Assembly: GCA_037976565.1 (NCBI GenBank)
Contig: CP137686.1
Span: 2,386,646 to 2,450,645, forward strand
Direction: 5' to 3'
Length of the DNA stretch: 64,000 nt
Source of the DNA: Mesocentrotus franciscanus
Lineage: Eukaryota > Echinodermata > Echinoidea > Camarodonta > Strongylocentrotidae
The position numbers and the translations under genes were made by a program. Shown piece after piece: positions 21,499 to 33,406 of this stretch (positions are counted from its first letter, which is position 1; every line of letters starts with the position of its first letter). The notes beneath the pieces were generated by a model. It did no database searches, had not been told where the DNA came from, and saw nothing but the letters and a program-made list of their open reading frames with translations.

Positions 21499-23613
21499 AT
21501 GGCATCTGCAGATACACATTGGTTGTCTATACTTCGTGAAGAAGTGAAGTGCGCCATCTGTCTAGAACAGCTTAAAAAGCCACGTTTGCTCATATGTTTT
21601 CACACTTTCTGTGAGAAATGCCTGGAGGCATATCATAAGGAAAAAAAGTCTAGCGTTGGAAAGATCGCATGTCCGTTATGTGACGAAGAGACTATTCTCA
21701 ACGATGCTGGAATATTAGGCCTGAGGCATAACTTTCGCGCCATGACCCTGGTGGAACGACTGGAGAAAGAGAAACCAATGCAAGAGACAATGAAAGGGAT
21801 TCAACTTTGTGAGGTTTGCGGTAACATTGATTCAGATTCGGCATCACCCTTCTTCAACTGCGCCGAGTGCAAACTAGCTTTGTGCATGGCGTGTAGTAAG
21901 AACCATAAGCATCCCTGCAGTGCAGACACCTCAAGCAGAATCCATATCGCCGAGATGGATCTGGAGAATAATGGTGATACAAATGGGAGGATCTTTTGTG
22001 AGAAACATGGAGGAAATAAGAAAGAGTTGTTCTGTACGTTTTGTCTCATTCCGGTCTGTCAGGTGTGTTCTATCAATGACCATCGTCTTCAGGATAACCA
22101 TGAGTGTGTCAAGTTGGAAGATTTTGTCCCGATGATGCGCGAGGAAATACAATCACGATTGTCAAGACTGGATCAAGTGTGCGAACAGTGTGCGGCCATT
22201 ATTCCCATGATTGAGAAAGCCGAGAACCTGGCCAAGAAACAGAAAGATGTCCTTGATAAGCAGATCGAAGACGATATTGATAAATACACCCATTGTGTGA
22301 AAGTTAAGAATGAAAAATTCTTCGAATTACAGCATCAAACACTTAATCAATGGCAGAAGATACTAGAAGATCGAACCAAAAGCATAGAGAAAATTCAGTT
22401 GAAAGCGGAAGAGACGCGAGAGCAGAGTCTAATTGCTATCTTATATAACGGTCTTCTGAAATCCCTTGACAGCCTTCTCTCGAAGGCGCCAGAGAAATAC
22501 ATCCGCAAAACGATCAAGAAATTCATGAAGGAAAGACAGCTTCATTTCAGATTGACGGACAACGGGTCTTCAATTGAAGCTAATTTGTTCACCAACTATG
22601 AGGTATGTGAGAGAAAGAACATCAACATAGGCCTGCAGGGCGCAGGAGACACGATCAAGGCTGTGACATTTACTCGTGATGGGAGAGTAGCTATTTTAGC
22701 GTCCCGCGAAGGTCCCTCCACAACTGCAACCACAAGTAAGTACTACTCCGAAAGCAAAAAAACATACCATGTACAATATTCTAGTCTGTATGAACATCAT
22801 AGGTATTTAGCAATACTACAAACTACAGCTTCCTCAAAGGTGGCAACTAAATTTGGCATAGAGACAAGAATTGCGGACTCCACTACGTCTGTATCGGCTT
22901 TTACATTGCTCCAGGACCAAAGGATCGTACATGGCCTATTTGGACCTTATACACAACCTAGGCCTACAGCTACTAAATCTGTATCGGCTTTTGCATCGCT
23001 CTCAGACCTGAGGTTCGTGTTGGATAAGTTTGAAGACTGTCGTGACAGACAAGCCCATAGTGATATATACCATGTCAGGGACTTACCGGGACGCATATCG
23101 GACATGGCTACGGACCTTAAAGATAACATTTACTGCAGTGTTCCAAGCTGCAAAAAGATATATGTCGTACGTAGCGATGGGCCCCAAACCAAATTGATTC
23201 CAGCAAGTAACCTTACGCCACAACGCATTGCAATTTCTGCACGGAGTCCGAACCAGATCATATTCACCCACGATTCAACAAAGGTCTCAGTCGTTGACTG
23301 GAGTGGAAAGCTTCTGAGGACCATCACCCGTCCTGAATGGAAAGAAGTTGCCATCGGATGCGACAACAACAATATACTTTATGTCCTCTGGAAGAACATA
23401 GCAGGGTTGATAACTTTGCAAAGGTTCTATTTGAATGGAGACCCACTGGATACCCTCTTGCAAGGAATAGCGCATGATTGTTCGAGACTTCTCCTAGCCG
23501 TATCACCTAGTGGAACTGCAGCTGTTGTTACCGGCGAGGGCAGTAACTGCAGGGTGACGCTTATTTCGACTATGCGTGAATTCACTGGCGACGAAATTTC
23601 CTTGCCTAAATAA
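21499..23613 (+). CDS. TRIM-A: RING, two B-boxes, coiled coil, intronless
   Basis: A single 704-aa frame. The RING finger is complete: C18, C21, C33, H35, C38, C41, C58, C61. B-box 1 spans about 104-140 (C104, C107, C121, C124, C129, C132, then H136/H138). B-box 2 is canonical at C167, H170, C179, C182, C187, C190, H195, H201. A charged helical region at about 206-330 should be a coiled coil. The C-terminal 320 residues show repeated strand-like blocks (AVTFTRDGRVA, NQIIFTHDSTKVSVVDWSGK) and look like a beta-propeller, as in TRIM56 or NHL-type TRIMs. Predicted role: cytoplasmic RING E3 ubiquitin ligase. Compared with TRIM-B it lacks four residues (TDLK) before the second half of the coiled coil and has two insertions after residue 410. 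The start has A at -3 and G at +4. Confidence 0.92.
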   Translation: MASADTHWLSILREEVKCAICLEQLKKPRLLICFHTFCEKCLEAYHKEKKSSVGKIACPLCDEETILNDAGILGLRHNFRAMTLVERLEKEKPMQETMKGIQLCEVCGNIDSDSASPFFNCAECKLALCMACSKNHKHPCSADTSSRIHIAEMDLENNGDTNGRIFCEKHGGNKKELFCTFCLIPVCQVCSINDHRLQDNHECVKLEDFVPMMREEIQSRLSRLDQVCEQCAAIIPMIEKAENLAKKQKDVLDKQIEDDIDKYTHCVKVKNEKFFELQHQTLNQWQKILEDRTKSIEKIQLKAEETREQSLIAILYNGLLKSLDSLLSKAPEKYIRKTIKKFMKERQLHFRLTDNGSSIEANLFTNYEVCERKNINIGLQGAGDTIKAVTFTRDGRVAILASREGPSTTATTSKYYSESKKTYHVQYSSLYEHHRYLAILQTTASSKVATKFGIETRIADSTTSVSAFTLLQDQRIVHGLFGPYTQPRPTATKSVSAFASLSDLRFVLDKFEDCRDRQAHSDIYHVRDLPGRISDMATDLKDNIYCSVPSCKKIYVVRSDGPQTKLIPASNLTPQRIAISARSPNQIIFTHDSTKVSVVDWSGKLLRTITRPEWKEVAIGCDNNNILYVLWKNIAGLITLQRFYLNGDPLDTLLQGIAHDCSRLLLAVSPSGTAAVVTGEGSNCRVTLISTMREFTGDEISLPK

Positions 23614-23826
23614 TTAGGTAGATCAATTAAAGACATGTAGGCCTACACTCGTCTGGTACCATGTGCAATGCGTAGGCCTACGTATACACTGGATGTGGTG
23701 GAATTATCAATTATTGTGTTTGCAAAGCTCGCACGCAGCGAAACTCGTGATTGTATTACAAAACAATTTTACAACATGGCATGATTGACCTGGAGTAGCA
23801 CACTACATTGCAAATTAACTTAACAC

Positions 23827-23832
23827 AATAAA
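23827..23832 (+). terminator. Candidate poly(A) signal of TRIM-A
   Basis: AATAAA in ACACAATAAACAATATTG, 214 bases after the stop. The same hexamer and flanks are kept after TRIM-B at 39729-39734. Confidence 0.5.
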
Positions 23833-24505
23833 CAATATTGTATTATGAGAATGTTGACATGGTGAATCAAAGTGGTACAAACGAGAACAAAATGTTGACC
23901 CCAAAAAACCCTTCCTGGCACCTTCCAAATTAAACGCGGACACCATTACTTTTATAATGTTGAAAAGAAGCTATGTCAGAGTTATGCGAAATGATTGTAT
24001 GTAAATGTGAATGTATTTAGGGTATCACTAAAATTGTATATCAATTGAAGTATGTTAATTATTATTCAAGATTTCACTATCATTTCTCCATCACTTGTAC
24101 CTACGTTAGTCTTTAATATTAAACATGTTAAACTTTGTTATTGGTATAGACATTTGCGATTGATTTGGGACGATGTGGAAATTATGACAGTATTTTAAAC
24201 TGAAAATCTATGCAATATACATGTATGTACATAATTTACCGTAATCCCACAAGGTCAGTAGTACTAGACATTCATATTCCTAGACATAGAACAGTCTCGT
24301 TTCAAATAAATCATCTTTACAGTACTTGTCCTAACCTCTGGAATAATAATGAAAGGATTCTGTTAAAACATGCAGTTCTCCCCCTTGCATTTACTTTAAT
24401 TTTCGTAGCCCCGCTATACTTGATAATGCTATGATAAGTGTGAGTACTAATATGAATGACTGTTAGGACATTTAACATTCGATTTGAATTCTTCATATTA
24501 TATAA
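23833..24505 (+). other. TRIM-A 3' flank, no gene
   Basis: Homologous to 39735-40000 in part; nothing else recognised. Confidence 0.5.
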
Positions 24506-25028
24506 AGGGAACCAAAACCTTCGTCCTAAGTTACCTTTATTGTAAAGTTTAAACGATTTGAATAAGATTAGTGAGAAATTGAACAAAATCAGGCAAGGTA
24601 TAAGGAAGTTAAAGTTAAAGAAATAACTTGTCACCAGAGGGCGATATTTAATTTGATGACATCATTTGTGGACAACTCTCCATGCCTTCTGATCATGGAA
24701 TTTCACAATTCTTTCATTTTCTTCGTATCCATTTGTGTTCAATATCCGACTTCATAGAATGTGAAGTAGAATATCATTCTGCATTCTATATCTTCTTTTC
24801 AGGGGAGTAGATTATCTCAATCACAAGAAAGAAGGAAAAACATGAAATTCCATGATCAGAAGGCACAAATGATGTCATCAAATTAAATATTGCCCTCTGG
24901 TGACAAGTTTTTTCTTTAGCTTTAACTTCTTTATACCATGCCTGATTTTGTTCAATTTTTCACTAATCTTATTCAAATCGTTTAAACCTTACAATAAAGG
25001 TAACTTAGGATGAAGGTTTTGGTTCCCT
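24506..25028. mobile_element. MITE with TIRs of about 170 bp, private to unit A
   Basis: The ends AGGGAACCAAAACCTTCGTC and its inverse (GATGAAGGTTTTGGTTCCCT) continue as near-perfect inverted repeats through CACCAGAGGGCGATATTTAA. The right flank is TTAA (25029-25032); the left is ATAA, a likely mutated TTAA. Unit B lacks it between 39998 and 40015. Confidence 0.85.
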
Positions 25029-25138
25029 TTAAGGCTGTTGGTCGATGCATCTCTGCCTTGGTTTTCAGTTTTCCTGTACATGTGACTAAGTGTCTTTTAG
25101 TGAGAAGATAAGCCTAACTGTGCTTAACACAGGCTAGA

Positions 25139-25868
25139 CCAGGGAGGTGATAGAGAAGGAGTGGAAACTCTTGTATTTTATTCAAACGGATGCGTGAGGT
25201 CTAAAGCGTAACAATGGGATGCGTAACATTCCACTTGGCTTTGAAGTTCCATGCTCGGAGCCGCTCTTCCACTGCGTGGAATTTCGGAGGCCAGGCACCA
25301 GTTTCATATTTATTAAATTACTAGCAAATGTTCAGTGTAAATTATAAACTTCATGTGGAGATTGTATTGGGAATAGTGCATCAAACTATTTTTCAAATTT
25401 AGTACTGCGCCCTTCCTATAATTTGTGTGCCAGAGTTGGTAAAAGAAAAATTAGATCCTGACAAAAATTCAATATTTTAGGATAATCCGATTATTTTCGC
25501 ATGTTTTAATGTCCCGTCATTTAGTCCATGATTTACAATCTTCGATAACTTTAAGTTTGCTAATGCGTGCTTTCGCGTGCTTTTTGTATTTTTGCAGTTG
25601 TAAAAAAGTATGAAATTACAAAAGTTTGTGTTCGCTTGTTCATCTCATTACACATTCAACAATTGATGAGAAATCATTGAAAGGGACAGCGAACATTTGC
25701 TGAGATACCATTTTCTGATGTAGGAATTCAAAATCCTGATATTTCATGCGCTCTTTTATCTCACCACCTGGTCAACAGTTGCAGATTAGCGCATAACTTT
25801 TCGGCGGCTTGGAGCATTGGGTCAAAGGAGAGCGGCTTGAATCCACTCCTTCTCTATCACCTCCCTGG
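25139..25868. mobile_element. TIR element with 5-bp target duplication (CTAGA)
   Basis: The perfect inverted ends are CCAGGGAGGTGATAGAGAAG continuing to GAGTGGA (27 bp). CTAGA occurs at 25134-25138 and 25869-25873. Unit B has one CTAGA in GGCTAGACGAAACG near 40110. No coding frame. A 5-bp duplication would fit Transib or a related superfamily, but the tip is not the usual CACWATG. Confidence 0.82.
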
Positions 25869-25873
25869 CTAGA

Positions 25874-26173
25874 TAAAACGTTCTTGGTATTAAATAAACG
25901 CACAAAAGTCGTCTTAACGTCTTCAAGACATGCTGCAAGTTACGTTTTGAGAACTTCGTGAATTTAGTGGAATGTTGATCGACTTAGACATGGTTTGTAG
26001 GTGTGATAGAGAATTGTTTATTTAACGAAATATGGATTTGATGCTGATATTTTTGTTTCAGAAAGACCTTAAAAAAATAATATAAGTCAACAGTAACAAC
26101 AAAAACAACAATTATAATAATAATGAAGGAGACGATGATGAAAACACTGCTGCTGCTGCTACTACTATTTATA

Positions 26174-26211
<38 letters not shown>

Positions 26212-27065
26212 ATGATAATGGTCATACTTATGCTAACAACATTAATAATGTTAGGCCTATTCATTTTAGATTAGATTAAAGTGTACATATCTGCTTTTTA
26301 TGGCACCAACAATCAGGAAATTCCATTAATGCAAAAGAAATAACACATGAATGAATATGCTTAATACATTTTACAATGTTGAGTGGATTGTGAAAATGTG
26401 GAAAGTAATTATATTTCTTTTTATTGTTGTAAACGTAATATAACATGGTTAGTGGTTGGTTCCTAATAATACCAACGAGTTTAAGCGTATGACAAGAAAC
26501 CAAACAGCAACAACCAAAACAGAAATTGAAACTGCTAGCTTCTATGTCCAAATATTACTCGTTCTGTCAAAAATATTCTTTTGAAAATTATTAGACTGAG
26601 AAAAGATAGATCTGCATGTGTGTACAAATAGAAATACATATATATAATGTTTGCGATATAAATATTGACTACTTTTCCCCGATACTATTGTACATATTTA
26701 TTATGATTATGTTAAGTATGTCAATTCATTGATATAAAACATTTTGATCATTTTTCATTTTTCTGATGCATGTCACTGACGTCAGTGTGTTAAACTATTT
26801 AAGGCAGACGACCCCGATCAGAATATAATGTATATGCAGCGTCATTCATCATTATGTTTAGAAGTACATGTACATTCTATTCTACAGCCATTTTCCCGTC
26901 TTTACTTTTCTTCCCTTTCTTCATCTATTCTTCTCTTTGCTTCTTATATTAGTACTACAATAATTAAGAAGGTGTACCTGACACAAGTTTATGCTTATTG
27001 GGATTTGAGCCTTCTTCCTTGTGTTAAAATTGTTAAAGTGATTATGATTATGAAAATGATTTGTC

Positions 27066-27100
<35 letters not shown>

Positions 27101-27185
27101 TATTACCTGAGAATGTTGAAACATGAAACAAGAAGAAAATAGGAGAAAATATTGATATTTTGAATGTTGTTATCATGATCTTTAA
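25874..27185 (+). other. Conserved 3' part of unit A, no gene
   Basis: It aligns with unit B 40110-41400. It contains a (CTA)n array at 26150-26212 (unit B: 40386-40460) and an (AT)n run at about 27066-27098. Open frames here are not conserved between units, so I do not call genes. Confidence 0.55.
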
Positions 27186-27366
27186 AGGCATAGTTTAACA
27201 ATGTTAAATCTGAGATGCACGGCCCTACGTGTTATCAGTGTCTGTGATATGGTGTAATATTGAAGCCCTAAAAAAAAAATCGCGCTTCAAAATGATCAAG
27301 AAGTGCCTCAAAAAATTAAAAAGCTTTGAGTGTCCGGTTTTACCATACTCGTTTTCCCCAATAGAC
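27186..27366 (-). mobile_element. Half copy of the 34060-type MITE
   Basis: It starts AGGCATAGTTTAACAATG after TTAA and runs in reverse orientation through GCACGGCCCTACGTGTTATC to ACTCGTTTTCCCCAATAG, then stops. The other end is lost. Confidence 0.7.
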
Positions 27367-27782
27367 TGTGGATAATAAATGAATGATTGCAGCCACAATA
27401 AAACGCATATGACATAATTATTTATTTAATTTACTTGTAAAATGTCAGTGATATTTCATTACAAGGCATCGTCGATTAAAGTCATTGGACTTTGTGTTGT
27501 TCTTTAATCTTGTGTATTACACGTAATTTGGCAAACTATTTGAAAAAGCCTATCCATATAACATTGAACGAAATTCTACATTCAGCATAAATGATATATA
27601 CACGACGAACGTTGGGAGGTTCTACATAACATTTATGGGCGAAATACATATGTACGAATAGGCCTAACATTCTATTTGCAAGCCTACCCACCCTCCGCCC
27701 ATATACACACGCACACAAGCTCGCACATACATGCACTCACACGCACACACAAAGACCCGTGCAATATCCTATGACTACACTT

Positions 27783-28041
27783 TGGTTTAACGAAAGAGGG
27801 AGAGAGAAGAAGAAAATGACAAGAAAGAAAGAGAGAGAGGGAGAAAAATGGGGAGAAAGGGGTAAAATGGGACAGAGAGAGGGAGGGAGAAGGAGAAGGA
27901 AGAGATAGACAAGGACAGAAAGATAGAGAGAGAAGAAAAAAAGAAGGAAAAGGGATAGATAGAGAAAACAGAAAGAGAGAGAGGGAACGTAAAGGAAAAG
28001 GGAGAGATAGAAAAGGACAGCGAGAGCGAGAGAGAGAGAAC
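27783..28041 (+). repeat. GA-rich tract, unit A
   Basis: Interrupted GAGA/GGGA repeats. The counterpart in unit B is at 42273-42531 with very similar interruptions. Confidence 0.88.
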
Positions 28042-29090
28042 ATAACCATAGCGGTATCAGAAAAGTAATAGGCTAAAATTTATTTGTAGAATAGTAATTC
28101 ATTCCATGTTTGGGGCAAGTAGATTCTTCAACCTAGTTAGCTTAGCATGCAGGTGTACAATAGTCGTTTCGAAGAGAATTCCACATTCAAGCCCCAATCC
28201 ATTTAAAGGTTGTACGACGTATGCCCCGGTCACAATTGCTCCGAGGTCAGTAAAGGGAATCCAACCTTGATGGCAAACTACTCTAGACTAGAGGAAAGCA
28301 GAAAAATCAGAGACGTAGACTGGTGAAAGTTTAAATTAAATCGGGAAAATGAGATTGTTAGGAATTTAGAAAGTTGTTAGCACTAATGAATGAATAGGCT
28401 CTTCAAATTTACTGAATCGGTAATGTCTCTGCAATGTAGTAATGTAGTGTAATTTCCCATTTGTTCTTACACAGAATCTTTAAACTTAAAATTTTCACAA
28501 ATTTATAACCCAGGAGGGTCTTTTCTCGTGAGAGGACCTTTTGATAGGCCTACTTTGCTATTCGTAATACATTATGAATAGTGCCCCAAGGGAGAGGGCA
28601 CTTTCGCCATCCAGTGAGATCGTGTTCTGGCACAATGGAACCTCACTATAATGAATACTGATGATATTATACAAAAACATGTATCGAATGGTAGGATATG
28701 TAACATTCTTAAGACTGCCAAAGGGTGTTTTATTTTCCCAAGGGGGCAATGCTGAGGAAAATTATGATCACTACAGAAAAAACAACACCCCTTGCTGTCC
28801 CCCAAATGTACATTTCACCCCCATCCAATTTAACATCTCGTATATTAGATAGCATTTATTACATTTTGTAGTGTAACATTAAGGATTGCGATCTCATGCC
28901 TTTTTTCTTTCTTTTTTTGCTTGAGCCGTCCAGACTTCCGCAAATACAATTACAATGCAAATAATATGGTATGCGCAGGTTTTCTTGGATGGACACGCTA
29001 TGACGCAAATACATACTCATTTGACCACGTAGTAATACAAACATGAACTGGAATGAAATATGCTATACTTACGATCCTCGCAATCTTCAT
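28042..29090 (+). other. End of unit A, no gene
   Basis: Homologous to unit B 42532-42872 plus 51038-51730. The junction GTTGTTAGCACTAATGA (28372-28388) is the unoccupied version of the Gypsy-2 target. A pogo-like motif, AATGGAACCTCACTATAATG, lies near 28634 but its partner end was not found. Confidence 0.6.
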
Positions 29091-29689
29091 CACGTGACAA
29101 GTTGTGGACCAAACACACCGTTATATCTGTAAGAGCTATCTAATATAACAAGGTATTTAATCCCGTCCCCTTCTTTTTTTTATTCTGCTTTATTGTTTCT
29201 GTTTACCACACCGTTAATTATAACAAGACAATTGTTTTGGTCCAAAAAAGTTTGTTGTGAGATAGATTAAGAGAGAGAGAGAGATAGGGTGCACTTTGCG
29301 GGTTTTAATGGTAGAAGAATGAGAGAAAGAACGAATGTGAAGATCATCGAAGGGAGAGAAAGGAAGGAAGTACGAAATAGTGGTAGAAAAAGGAGAGAAG
29401 GAAAGAGTTTTTGGAAGGTGAAAGGATCGAGGTAGAGCGAAAAAGGAATTGGAGAATTTCCAAACCGTGTTAGAACAAGATAAAAGAATATAGGCTTACC
29501 CAAATGTGAGCAAGAATCTAGATGTGAGACAAAGAAAGACAGCTACGGTAGGTGCATGTAGTGTAGCAAATTAATAGCGCTGGAAGGTAATAAGTCAATT
29601 AGATATAAATTATGTCTAAAACGGGAGAGAATGGACAACATGTAAATAATACTATTATAAAGATGATGATGATTGCGATAATAATGATA

Positions 29690-29791
29690 ACAATAATAAT
29701 ATTTACTACTAATGCTGCTACTACTACCACCACAACTACAACAACTACTACTAATGCTGCTACTACTACCACCACAACTACAACAACAACA

Positions 29792-29843
<52 letters not shown>

Positions 29844-29860
29844 TACTACTACTACTACTC

Positions 29861-29897
<37 letters not shown>

Positions 29898-30191
29898 ACC
29901 CATACCACTATCACTACTACATTACAGCAGCAGCAGTTACGCAGAAGCAGTAGCAGCTACCACTCTGCACACCACCACTACTACTACCACCACCACCACC
30001 ACTCACCATTTCACCACCACCACGACCACTACCACTACCACCACCACCACCACCACCACCACTCATACCACCACCACCACCACCACCACCACCACCACTC
30101 TACCACCACCACCAGCACCACCACCACTTTACACGTACCACCACCACCACCACCACCACCACCACTACTCTACATGTACCACTACCACACG

Positions 30192-30233
<42 letters not shown>

Positions 30234-30327
30234 GACTACTACTCCTACTACTATACTACTACTTATACTACTAATACTACTATACTACTTCTACTACTTC
30301 TCATACGACTACTACTACTACTAATAA
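29690..30327 (+). repeat. (TAC/CAC)n array, unit B
   Basis: About 640 bases of ACT/ACC triplets at the homologous position to 15786-16662. Long open frames in two phases are repeat artefacts. Confidence 0.92.
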
Positions 30328-31257
30328 TGTGATGAGACATGAAGAAAAATAGTACTTGAAGGGAGTGGCGACCTACTACGATGTTTTTTTTTTAAGTTGC
30401 ACCTGATAGGAAATCTGATATCCCTCTTTAATTGACCCCTCAAGAATATAGAAATTGATGATGTTCGGAAAATATTCGCCTTATGTGATACGGTATACAG
30501 CCTAATGGAAATTACGAATAAATTAGGAATATGTTTACAAATTATTTCGTTTTATGCTGTATGAAAACACAAAATAATAAGAGCCTTATGCAAAATAAAG
30601 CGTACCTCAGTTACAAAATGAAATACTGCAATGTATGTTAAACCATGCAATTTTTTCAAAGAATCTTTTAATGAACTCAAAAAACAGCTCAGATGATGGT
30701 ATAAGATGTCTTCAGTTTTGCTCGTCTGTTTTGTTTATTCGCGAACATACACTCTGGAATAACCTGCCACAACATGTAAATTAATGATACAATCTCTTAT
30801 GCCTCCTCCTTTTAACAGAAAGAACGGCTTAACACTAGCTTTGAAACAAAAATGTTCCGCGTCCCTCCCCTCCCCTCCCCTTCCCCAAAACAAAAACACA
30901 AACACAAAAAACAGGGCAAAGATCAATATCATAGATTGGTCATGAAACGCTTCGTGTTGAAGAGTATACACGTATTTAATCCAGTTGTTGCTTCGGAGTC
31001 CCTGGCTAAAGTTTGTTTTCTTTCATTATTATACGGGTTGTAAGATTTCTAGGGCATTTTTGGAAAGCGCATACAAATTTCGTAATTTCCTCCACTCATG
31101 AACATAACAGGAAGCAGACATTTCGCAATCCCATCTGGCAAAGAATTTGATTCTCTTCTATCTCTCTCTCTCTCCTTCTCTTTCTCTCTCTCTCTCTCTC
31201 TTTATCCCCTTTCCGTGTATAATATATAGGGATGAACTGCGTATCGAAATCAGAATG
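30328..31257 (+). other. Conserved non-coding segment of unit B
   Basis: Matches 16663-17467 of unit A. It includes a CT-rich tract at about 31158-31201. No gene. Confidence 0.6.
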
Positions 31258-32541
31258 ATAATAATAATAATAAGACATTTCTATACCGCAAATTGCAAAA
31301 GCCTCTAAGCGGTTTAGAAGGAAAAAAGTTGAGAAGTAAAGGAAACAGAATTAGCATTACAAATTACATCAAATCAATTAACATTAAAACTTTGCAAATG
31401 AAAATAATACATGTATATAATTACTAATCACTTACAACCAAAATACAAATAGTTCATAAATTAATAGTATCCTACGTTAATCTATACAAAATATAAAAGG
31501 CAAAATGTCAGAGGGCTATTTAAGAACAAGACTTAAAGAGATGTGTTTTCAGCATTGTTTTAAATGTATTTAAAGAACTGGCATTGCGAATTTGAAGGGG
31601 GAGATTGTTCCAAAGAAATGTAGCTGCATAAACGAAAGAACGTTGACCGTATTGTTTATAAGAAATATTGTGAGACCGAGAGAGGAGAGATTGAGAAGCA
31701 GATCGCAAAGTCGGACAGGAGTGTATCGAGGAAGGAGTTCAGAAAGATATGAAGGAGCGAAACCATGATAAGTCTTGAAAGTAAGGAGGAGAATTTTGTA
31801 AGTGATGCGAGAAGTGATAGGAAGCCAGTGAAGTTTTTGAAGAACAGGGGTAATGTGAGAAGTACGAGGAACACAAGAAACAAGACGAGCTGCTGTGTTT
31901 TGATACGCTGGAGCTTTGAGGTTATTTTTGCAGGAAGACCAAAAGAAGGGAATTGCAACAATCGAGCCTAGATGTGACGAAAGCATGGATAAGACGATGG
32001 GCTGTATTCTGGTCGAGAAACCTACGAATTTTTCCTATTTTCCTTATAGCTACAAAAGCAGATTTACAAATGGCATCAACATTTTGAGACAAAGTAAGTG
32101 AAGAATCCATAACAACACCAAGATTACGGGCCATAAATGATGGCTTAATTACAGACTGCCCAATTCTTAAACTGATTTGTGGGACATGAGAACAAAACTT
32201 GGAATGAAAGTGAAGAAATTCGGTTTTAGAGTCATTTAGAGAAAGCTTGTTCTGAAGTGCCCAAGTTCTAACATCCTCTAAGCAATTTTCCATCTTCTGA
32301 ACAGCAGAAGAGCGATTCCCAGAATCAAATGTTAGGTACAATTGCACGTCGTCTGCATATGTCATACATGATATATTGTGAGCCAAAATGATATCTTGCA
32401 AGGGAGAAGTAAACATTATAAAGAGTAGCGGGCCGGCGACAGAGCCTTGTGGGACTCCGCACCATAGATTGTGTTTTTCTGAGGTAACAGAATTGATGGA
32501 GACAGACTGAGAACGTCCAGTCAAATAAGATATGAACCAGC
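31258..32541 (-). mobile_element. 5'-truncated LINE (CR1/L2-type)
   Basis: Reading the minus strand, the fragment starts inside the reverse transcriptase at about 32541 and ends in a (TTA)n tail at 31258. The tail microsatellite and the C-terminal motif order are typical of CR1/L2-clade elements. Units A and C lack it: both read from TCAGAAT straight into GAGGCTCCCA...GGTTTCAAG. About 14 bases of target were lost and no clear duplication remains. Confidence 0.88.
31520..32541 (-). pseudogene. LINE reverse transcriptase, C-terminal part, frame-broken
   Basis: From upstream to downstream on the minus strand: fingers/palm part with SYLTGRSQSV, GVPQGSVAGPLLF, the active site YADDVQLYL and NDSKTEFLHF, open to about 31949; then shifts near 31940 and 31890 before the thumb and C-terminal part (LHWLPITSRITYKILLLTFK, AATFLWNNLP). 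The first 18 residues of the longest open frame (32542-32596) are host flank, not LINE. The N-terminal endonuclease is absent through 5' truncation. Inactive. Confidence 0.88.
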
Positions 32542-33039
32542 TCGGTTTCAAGTTCTTGAAAGTCTGGTTCCGAATCATTAGAAACCTGCCATACAATATA
32601 TTCTCCTGTTTGCCTAAGGAGTTTCTTAAATTTTATTTCTTATATGACTAATGCTAGCATGGAGAAAAATCACAGTCTATTGACATTTGACGCACACTCT
32701 CGTGGAATTACAGTGAGCAAGATTTTTAACAAGGAGAGCTTACTCATGTGTGGAACATTCAGAATTAATAATTATGTATACACGGGGCCCTGCTGAAATG
32801 GCGAAAACGTGAGTATTGTCAAACTTCAGCCCCGACCCCGGCCCAGCCTCCGGCCCCCACTGGCTACAGAATATTTGGTTCATGGCCAGTTAATATATTG
32901 ATAATTGGATTTGGGGGGGAGGTCATTTACCTACTATATATCCTAAGTATGAGTTTTGACAAATTTGTCGAACGACAAACGTGTTGTCATTACTTTTCAC
33001 TAGGCCTAGTCTTCCAGAGTTTACCGCGTCTGTTATTAA

Positions 33040-33406
33040 AGCCCCTCTAAAGTGTTGGGAGCCCCAATTTCGCCACAAATTTAGTGATGGCAAAATTTTA
33101 CTTAAATTGTATCATAGTGAAAGAGGATGTCGTGTAAAACACACTTCTGCAAAGATCCCCCCCAAAGAAAAAAAGGGTGTTTGAAGACAAATATCGATGA
33201 AATAATAAATAAAATATTTGGGTTTTCTGTTGTACGCAGAAAAATCTAAATTTTGTAATCTTTCATCAATATTCGACTCCAAACACATTTGTCTTGATAG
33301 TCCTACCAGAAATGTGTCTTCAATGACATCCTCTTTCACATTATGATGCAATTTAAGTGACATTTTGCCATCAAATTTTTGGAGGTTCCAACACTTTAGA
33401 GGGGCT
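33040..33406. mobile_element. TTAA MITE private to unit B
   Basis: TTAA lies at 33036-33039 and 33407-33410. The inverted ends AGCCCCTCTAAAGTGTTGG are perfect for 19 bases and imperfect for roughly 110. The empty site in unit A reads CTGTAATTAAGACAGTCG near 18005. Confidence 0.9.

Larger units (their letters stand above)
15107..29090. repeat. Segmental duplication unit A
   Basis: The first of three tandem copies. Landmarks shared with units B and C, in order: ACGTGACAAGCTGTG (15107), GTTTGTTGTGAGA (15286), the (TAC)n array, GGGATGAACTGC (17440), TTTCAAGTTCTTG (17488), the TRIM gene (21499), GGCTGTTGGTCGATG (25032), a second (TAC)n array (26150), a GA-rich tract (27783), and GTTAGCACTAATGA (28376). 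Private insertions account for differences in length. Confidence 0.85.

Noticed and set aside
22736..22802. A perfect-looking GTAAGT...AG intron within TRIM-A
   Set aside because: It is 67 bases long, so splicing would shift the frame, and the unspliced frame stays open to the normal C-terminus. It is part of a TRIM-A-specific insertion.
28630..28660. pogo/Tigger-like tip (GGAACCTCACTATAATG)
   Set aside because: No inverted partner or TA duplication could be found in either unit, so it may be chance or an old remnant.
29612..30332. Open frames rich in Thr, Leu, Tyr and His
   Set aside because: They are translations of the (TAC/CAC)n array in two phases, with no codon bias or conservation in units A and C.
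31922..32596. A gene start at 32596 on the minus strand for the LINE frame
   Set aside because: Bases 32542-32596 are host flank shared with units A and C; the LINE is 5'-truncated at about 32541.
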